Part shown: piece after piece, positions 7,149-11,206 of the stretch | How the letters are laid out: the number at the start of each line of letters is the position of its first letter | Numbering within the stretch: the first letter of the stretch is position 1 | Source: an uncultured delta proteobacterium | GTDB lineage: Bacteria; Myxococcota_A; Polyangia; Polyangiales; Polyangiaceae | Length of the DNA stretch: 11,206 nt | Reading direction: 5' to 3' | Assembly (NCBI GenBank): GCA_903858055.1 | Contig: CAIOHM010000304.1 | Coordinates: 1-11,206 of the forward strand | Made by a program: the position numbers and the translations under genes | Notes under the pieces: model-generated | Told to the model about the DNA's origin: nothing | Databases searched by the model: none | The model's input: only the letters and a program-made list of their open reading frames with translations

Positions 7149-8498
7149 GCGCGCGGTGAAGGTCACGGCGCGCCACGTACCGGTCGCGCAACCGGGCAAG
7201 AAGAAGCCGTGGGGCATGGGGCGCTCGTCGTTTCCCGTGCAGCGGATCTCGCCGTTCGTCGTCGCACCGGCGTCCGCGGCGACCGCCGTGCGCGTGAAGC
7301 CTCGGACGATGGGCTCACCGCTCGGGTCCACGAAGGTGCGCGTCCCGTCGGCGGCCACGCTGACGCCGGCGATCTTCTGACCCGCGAACCAGTCGCTGGC
7401 AGCGACCGTGTTGTTCGTCGTGAACATGCGCGAGAGCACGCCGTAGATGGTGCGGTTCGGGTCGGGCTCGAGTCCGTAGAGCGAGAGGCGGTAGCCGAAG
7501 CCGCCGCCAAGGTCCGCGACCCAGTCCTCCCGGACCGTGGTCTTGCCCGCCGTGCGTACGATGGGCGCGAGGTCGAGCATCGGGACGTGGAAGCCCGCGC
7601 CCGTGCTGTCGACGAGCGGCGCGTTCGATTCGCTGGCGCGCTCGGTGAAGGCGGTGATCATGGCTTCGGGGTCGAAGACGAGGTCGAGGTCGATGCCCGC
7701 GCCACCGGCACCCGCCTCCGCCGAAGCGTCGGCCTCGGGGGCCGCCGTGACGTCGCTCGCGAGGATCACGAGCGGGCGCTGGAACTTGAACCAGTTCCCG
7801 CCGTTCGGGGAGATGACCACGGCGCGCTCCGCGGACGCTGCGCTCGAGAACGGAGCGCTCGCGGTCGTCACGTAGTGGCGGTACCCGTCGGGCATCACCA
7901 CGACGCTCGTCGCACCGTCACGCGTATACATTGCGGAAGCCCCCGTAATGGCGACGGAAGCCTTCACCTTGATCGGGGGATACCACGTGATGTAGCCGTA
8001 TTGGTACTCGCGCACGTCGGCGGCAGAGAGCGCGCGGGTGGTCGCGAGGCGCGCACGCCCCGCGGCCGTCATCAGGTCCACGAAGGGGGCGTCGAGCCCG
8101 CGGGCCGCCGACGCCAAGGGCAGCAAATCGCCGGAGGGATCGTACTCGAGCTCCGGCACCGGCGCGGCGTCGTAGACCGTGAGGCAGTCCTGAGGGTTCG
8201 AGAAGCCCGTGCCGACGGTCGTCATGTTCTTGCAGATGGCGATGCTTCGGATCGCGTAGGAGAGCTCCTCGAGACCGGCCGCGGCGTTCTGACCCGAGAG
8301 CGCGGAGGAGGAGGTCCCGTAGCCGTCCTGACGCGCGGCCTTCGTCGGCGGGACGATGATGCGGGTACGCAGCGTGGCCGTTGCTGCGCCCGCGTCGCCC
8401 GCGCCCGAGCTCCCGCCGGAGGTGCTGTCGCTGCACGCGGCGACGAGGATGAGCCCGAAGGCTCCGACGGCGGAGAGAGCGGCGGTGCGATGGTTCAT
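7146..8498 (-). CDS. Unrecognised lipoprotein
   Basis: A 450-residue protein that I do not recognise. ATG at 8498 gives a textbook lipoprotein signal: MNHR, a hydrophobic core, then VAAC with Cys22 to be lipidated. In-frame ATGs at 8528 and 8555 would push the signal inward and are less likely. After the Cys comes a Ser/Gly/Asp linker (~23-40), usual for surface-tethered lipoproteins. The rest looks globular and rich in strands, with many Tyr/Trp (for example REYQYGYITWYPP, ~173-185), an Ala/Glu/Gly-rich stretch at about 251-268, and DLDLVFDPEAM just after it. Besides the lipidated Cys there are four others, in two close pairs (89/105 and 420/437), which could form disulfides in the periplasm or outside the cell. 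No catalytic motif is visible. It is a single minus-strand gene, so context gives no function. Confidence 0.85.
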   Translation of the reverse strand: MNHRTAALSAVGAFGLILVAACSDSTSGGSSGAGDAGAATATLRTRIIVPPTKAARQDGYGTSSSALSGQNAAAGLEELSYAIRSIAICKNMTTVGTGFSNPQDCLTVYDAAPVPELEYDPSGDLLPLASAARGLDAPFVDLMTAAGRARLATTRALSAADVREYQYGYITWYPPIKVKASVAITGASAMYTRDGATSVVVMPDGYRHYVTTASAPFSSAASAERAVVISPNGGNWFKFQRPLVILASDVTAAPEADASAEAGAGGAGIDLDLVFDPEAMITAFTERASESNAPLVDSTGAGFHVPMLDLAPIVRTAGKTTVREDWVADLGGGFGYRLSLYGLEPDPNRTIYGVLSRMFTTNNTVAASDWFAGQKIAGVSVAADGTRTFVDPSGEPIVRGFTRTAVAADAGATTNGEIRCTGNDERPMPHGFFLPGCATGTWRAVTFTAR

Positions 8499-8776
8499 GG
8501 TGTGGGCAACGAGACCTTTCGAGGCCATGATCTCAGCGACCCAACGCCAGAGCAAGCGGCCTGCGTCAAATCGCGTGGATGCCTCGCGTCGTTCCTCGGC
8601 GAAGTCGCCACCCGGCCCGTGGTCCGGCGGGCGCGCGAGGCAGCAGTCAGACCACGGCTTTCGCTTCGCATCGGTCTTTGGGTTGCGGTACGTGCACCCT
8701 CCACGCGTACGCGTTCGTTCGCCTCCCCCTCGGCGGCGTTCGCGCTCCTCGAACGTCGTCTTCCCGGAGGCTCTTC
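8499..8776. other. 278-bp divergent intergenic region
   Basis: This is the longest non-coding stretch in the window, between the lipoprotein gene (minus) and the first sulfotransferase gene (plus). An open frame extends through part of it ahead of the sulfotransferase, but it reads as Arg/Pro/Ser-rich sequence with no family features. A minus-strand TTGACG (8569-8564) could be a -35 element for the lipoprotein gene, but the -10 position 17 bases on (CGTTGG) is poor. A perfect 12-bp palindrome, ACGCGTACGCGT, lies at 8703-8714, 62 bases before the sulfotransferase start. I see no RNA gene here. Confidence 0.5.
8766..8770 (+). promoter_or_regulatory. Ribosome binding site of the first sulfotransferase
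   Basis: GGAGG with 6 bases to the ATG at 8777. This consensus site marks the true start and argues against the longer open frame that begins at 8579. Confidence 0.8.
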
Positions 8777-9610
8777 ATGCCCGATGTGCGCAGGGTGGTG
8801 ATCATCCACAATCACCTGTTCAAGAACGCCGGGACGACCCTCGACGGAGCGCTCGCGCGCGAGTTCGGCGCGGCGTTCGTCGACCACCGCGACGACGCGG
8901 CCATGCAGCAAGGGGCTCGGTACCTCGAGGAGTACCTGCGCGACCATCCGGGCGTCGCGGCGCTCTCCACGCACCACCTCGCCTTGCCGCTGCCCGTGAT
9001 CGCCGGCGTGCAATTCGCCGTCATCACGATGTTCCGGCACCCCATCGAGCGCGTGACCTCGGTCTACGCGTTCGAGCGCAAACAAGAGCACTCGCCGAAC
9101 CCCGGGCCCCGCAAAGCACGCGAATCGAGCCTCGCCGAGTACGTCGCCTGGCGCCTCGATCCCCTCGTGGGCCCCACGATCCGAAACTTCCACGTGGTCA
9201 AGTGCTTGCCTCCGCGCCTCGACTTCCTCGCCATGCCGGATGCGGCCGACGAGGCGAACGCGCTCGCCTTCGCGCGCTCCCTCGCGATGCTCGGGCTCGT
9301 GGAGCGCTTCGACGAGAGCATGGTCCTGTTCGAGGAGGCGCTGCGGCCGCACTTCCCTCGCATCGACCTCTCCTGCGTCGCGCTGAACGTGGGCCAGTCC
9401 GTCGCGGAATCCCGCGGCGAGCGCGTGCGCAAGCTACGCGAAGCGCTCGGTGAAGCGGTGTTCGAGCGCCTCGAGACGGCGAACGCGCCGGATCTCAGGC
9501 TGTACGCTGGCGTGGTGGAGGAGTTCGATCGGCGCTTCGCGGCGCTGCCGGAGGCCGAAGCGCGGCTCGCCGAGTTCCGTCTCCGTTGCGGGCAGCGCCA
9601 AAACGCCTGA
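8777..9610 (+). CDS. PAPS-dependent sulfotransferase (Sulfotransfer_2-like)
   Basis: A 277-residue protein that should transfer sulfate from PAPS to a hydroxyl or amino group, probably on a carbohydrate. The PAPS 5'-phosphosulfate loop is at the very N-terminus: strand VVIIHNH, then LFKNAGTTLDGAL, with Lys16 and Gly-Thr-Thr 19-21. The 3'-phosphate site is MFRHPIERVTSVY, with Arg87 and Ser95. His67 in STHHLAL lies where family members often keep a His near the acceptor. ERFDESMVLFEEAL (~176-189) is also typical of the Sulfotransfer_2 (heparan and chondroitin enzyme-like) group. There is no signal peptide or membrane helix, so it acts in the cytoplasm. The start has a consensus ribosome site. 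It ends 7 bp from the stop of a second, unrelated sulfotransferase gene on the opposite strand. The acceptor is unknown. Confidence 0.88.
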   Translation: MPDVRRVVIIHNHLFKNAGTTLDGALAREFGAAFVDHRDDAAMQQGARYLEEYLRDHPGVAALSTHHLALPLPVIAGVQFAVITMFRHPIERVTSVYAFERKQEHSPNPGPRKARESSLAEYVAWRLDPLVGPTIRNFHVVKCLPPRLDFLAMPDAADEANALAFARSLAMLGLVERFDESMVLFEEALRPHFPRIDLSCVALNVGQSVAESRGERVRKLREALGEAVFERLETANAPDLRLYAGVVEEFDRRFAALPEAEARLAEFRLRCGQRQNA

Positions 9611-9617
9611 CGCGCCC

Positions 9618-10397
9618 TCAGTCGAAGTAGTGCGCGTAGCGCGTGCCTTGGGCTTGCCGCCGCAGCTCGTCGTAGTTTCCGACGCTCTCCGACAGGTCGT
9701 CACGGCCAAGCTTGACCATCGGCGTGTGGAGCGGTGCGTGGGGCACGCCGAGAAAATCGAGGATCCGCTCGCACTCGCCGGAGCTCGGGTCGGCGACGCG
9801 CTCGTAGGTGACGTCGATCACGGGGTGGTCCGCGAAGAGCGCCGCAAAGCGTTCCTCCTCGGCGCGAACGGCATCGAAGTCTCGGGTGCACGCCTCGAAG
9901 TCCAGCTGGAGGCTTTTGTACTCCGGCACGGGGCCACCCTCGAGGACCATGTTGACGCCGCTCTGCACGGCAAGCTCGTGCGAGACGAGGCGGCGCAGCA
10001 GGTTCTGCCGCTTGAGGTGGATGATCTTGAGGTCTTTGTTCGCGAGGACCCACGCGTGGGCGTTGCCGATGACCTCGGGGAGGAGCTCCGCGTACTTGAT
10101 CTTCGCGCCGACGGCGCGGAAGCCGCCTGGATACAGCGCGAAGTCGCGGAGGAAGCGCGCCGGGTCCTCGCGCCGGGTGTCGAGCACGAGGGCGCGGAGG
10201 TTGCTCTTGTGCTGGGGATGCATCCCTGTGATTTGCATGGCGCGCGTCGGGTCGGGGGTCATGATCTCCCCGTGGCAACAGACGTCGGGGTGGCTCTGCA
10301 ACTTCAGCCGCAGCAGCGTGCTGCCCGTCCTCGCCGCGCAGACGATGAGGAACCGATTCGGGGCGGGGACCTCGCGCTCTTCTCGTGTCGAGCTCAT
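9618..10397 (-). CDS. Sulfotransferase family protein (NodH/Stf0-like)
   Basis: A 259-residue cytoplasmic sulfotransferase, different in family from its convergent neighbour. ATG at 10397 has GGAAGG 4 bases upstream and leaves a short polar leader before the first strand. The 5'-phosphosulfate loop is FLIVCAARTGSTLLRLKLQSHP (residues 16-37), with Arg23 and Thr24-Gly-Ser-Thr27. His42-Gly43-Glu44 matches the HGE/GE motif that carries the general base in Stf0- and NodH-type enzymes. The 3'-phosphate motif is IIHLKRQNLLRRLVSHELA, with Arg130, Arg135 and Ser139. The C-terminal VGNYDEL segment is also common in this group. Known relatives sulfate glycolipids, lipopolysaccharide or Nod factors. The gene is transcribed toward the other sulfotransferase and away from a methyltransferase gene. 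The substrate cannot be deduced. Confidence 0.88.
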   Translation of the reverse strand: MSSTREEREVPAPNRFLIVCAARTGSTLLRLKLQSHPDVCCHGEIMTPDPTRAMQITGMHPQHKSNLRALVLDTRREDPARFLRDFALYPGGFRAVGAKIKYAELLPEVIGNAHAWVLANKDLKIIHLKRQNLLRRLVSHELAVQSGVNMVLEGGPVPEYKSLQLDFEACTRDFDAVRAEEERFAALFADHPVIDVTYERVADPSSGECERILDFLGVPHAPLHTPMVKLGRDDLSESVGNYDELRRQAQGTRYAHYFD

Positions 10398-10541
10398 GGG
10401 GCCTTCCAACCACGAATCGGCGCCGCGTGGCGTCAAGGAAGCAACTCGCGGGACCGGGACCTCGCTGTGCGCGCACCCATCGAAGGACGACACGCGTGAA
10501 CTTCGTCCCGCGAGCGACTACGGTCGGCGGACGACGCGATC
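10398..10541. other. Divergent intergenic region with a 10-bp inverted repeat
   Basis: This 144-bp region lies between the second sulfotransferase (minus) and the methyltransferase (plus), so promoters for both should be here. CTCGCGGGAC (10445-10454) and GTCCCGCGAG (10505-10514) are perfect reverse complements 50 bases apart, and CACGCGTG at 10491-10498 is an 8-bp palindrome. A minus-strand TTGACG (10436-10431) is too close to the start to be a convincing -35. I cannot assign promoters with confidence. Confidence 0.35.
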
Positions 10542-11206
10542 ATGCGGCGTGGAGGCACGGTCGAGATGCAACGGCAGGTCCGCGAGTTTTTCTCGGCTTT
10601 TCCCGAGGAGCTCTTCTTCACGACGCGCTTTCGGCAGGACCTCACCGCGGTCTGGCGGGAGCACCACCGCACGTTTCGCGGAATCGCGGAGGCGGAGGAC
10701 GCCCTCGCGCAGCAGCTCGCGCTCCGCGGCGGGGAGCCCACCGTCGAGGCGTTCTCCGAGGCGGCGGGCGCACCCGTGGCGCTGCACGTGGACGGAGCGC
10801 TGGAGCACCCGAACTGGCGCGAGACGCTTCGGTGCTCCCAAACGCAGCTCATGAACCGCTCGCGCGCGGCGATCACGCTCATGCGGCGCCTGTGCGGGCT
10901 CCAGCCGTCGTCGCGTGTCTACCTCACCGAGCAGACCACCCCGATGTACGGATGGCTGAAGGCGAACCACCCGCAGACCGTCGGGTCCGAGTTCATCGAT
11001 CCGTCGCTCGCTTCGGGAACGCTCGTCGGCGACCTGCGCCATGAAGACCTGACGCGCCTCTCGTTTGCGGACGCGTCGATCGAGATCCTCGCGTCGTTCG
11101 ACGTGCTCGAGCACGTGCCGAACTACAGCGCCGCGCTTCGCGAAATCGCCCGCGTCGTGCAGCCCGGCGGGCACGCGCTCATGACGTTCCCGTTCACTGC
11201 CCTCGA
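10542..11206 (+). CDS. Class I SAM-dependent methyltransferase, N-terminal part
   Basis: The right edge cuts this gene; 221 codons are visible. The C-terminal part shows a Methyltransf_11-like core: DLRHEDLTRLSFADASIEI (~164-182), then LASFDVLEHVPN with Asp187 (motif II/post-II region), and REIARVVQPGGHALMTFPF (~200-218), the conserved strand after the PGG turn. The place of glycine-rich motif I is taken by VYLTEQTTPMYGWLK (~126-140), so SAM binding there is atypical. About 120 N-terminal residues form an unassigned region; it holds NWRETLRCSQ, where relatives I recall have a Cys-pair motif, but only one Cys remains at this spot. ATG at 10542 is the first start after an in-frame stop at 10497. 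ATG at 10566 is a good alternative, with GGAGG 10 bases upstream. The acceptor is unknown; the adjacent sulfotransferase suggests a glycan or lipid. Confidence 0.8.
   Translation, partial: MRRGGTVEMQRQVREFFSAFPEELFFTTRFRQDLTAVWREHHRTFRGIAEAEDALAQQLALRGGEPTVEAFSEAAGAPVALHVDGALEHPNWRETLRCSQTQLMNRSRAAITLMRRLCGLQPSSRVYLTEQTTPMYGWLKANHPQTVGSEFIDPSLASGTLVGDLRHEDLTRLSFADASIEILASFDVLEHVPNYSAALREIARVVQPGGHALMTFPFTAL

Noticed and set aside
8579..8776. N-terminal extension of the first sulfotransferase from an ATG at 8579.
   Set aside because: The extra 66 residues are Arg/Pro/Ser-rich with no family similarity, while ATG 8777 has GGAGG 6 bases upstream and places the PAPS loop at the normal N-terminal position.
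7209..8801. Open frame of 530 codons on the plus strand opposite the lipoprotein gene.
   Set aside because: It is Arg/Glu/His-rich with no recognisable fold or ribosome site. The minus strand has a signal peptide, lipobox and normal composition.
10398..10493. N-terminal extension of the second sulfotransferase to an ATG at 10493.
   Set aside because: The ATG at 10397 has a good ribosome site (GGAAGG) and the added residues show no family features.
10491..10498. CACGCGTG as an operator shared with the ACGCGTACGCGT site upstream of the first sulfotransferase.
   Set aside because: ACGCGT also occurs inside coding regions (near 101, 9066 and 10053), so sharing it is not evidence of common control.

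Overview
The window is a GC-rich, densely coding stretch of Gram-negative chromosome. Intergenic gaps are short, third codon positions are strongly G/C, and long spurious open frames lie opposite the real genes. A tripartite RND efflux system and three lipoprotein signals show a cell with an outer membrane. Base composition, the Ala/Gly-rich unrecognised lipoprotein and the PAPS-type sulfotransferases would fit a myxobacterium-like (Myxococcota) genome, but that is inference; no rRNA or other marker gene is present. I see no mobile element, CRISPR array, tRNA or rRNA.

Left half (1-6337, minus strand): one operon read right to left. It encodes a periplasmic membrane-fusion lipoprotein (4975-6174), an AcrB/MexB-type RND pump (1825-4971) and an outer-membrane factor lipoprotein (344-1828). 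The first junction is 3 bp and the second is an ATGA overlap. A further 31 bp on comes an Mrp/ApbC-type P-loop ATPase (start at 312), cut by the window edge inside its Walker A motif. The three efflux proteins should form one inner-membrane-to-outside channel driven by the proton gradient. A plausible promoter with a 10-bp palindrome in its spacer precedes the first gene, and no regulator gene is adjacent.

Middle (6338-8498): divergent from the efflux operon are two small plus-strand genes, a DoxX-family four-helix membrane protein and a YciI-family protein. They converge on an unrecognised 450-residue lipoprotein on the minus strand. The two facing TGA stop codons lie at the ends of a perfect 10-bp inverted repeat, a likely two-way terminator.

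Right part (8499-11206): a 278-bp non-coding stretch, then two sulfotransferases of different families placed tail to tail with 7 bp between them, then a divergent plus-strand methyltransferase cut by the window edge. Sulfotransferases plus a methyltransferase suggest modification of a surface glycan, lipid or secreted metabolite, but no glycosyltransferase or biosynthetic core gene is in view to fix the substrate.

I do not see a clearly new biological system. The points most worth a second look are the convergent sulfotransferase pair, the altered drug-binding pocket of the RND pump, and the atypical N-terminal domain of the Mrp protein.
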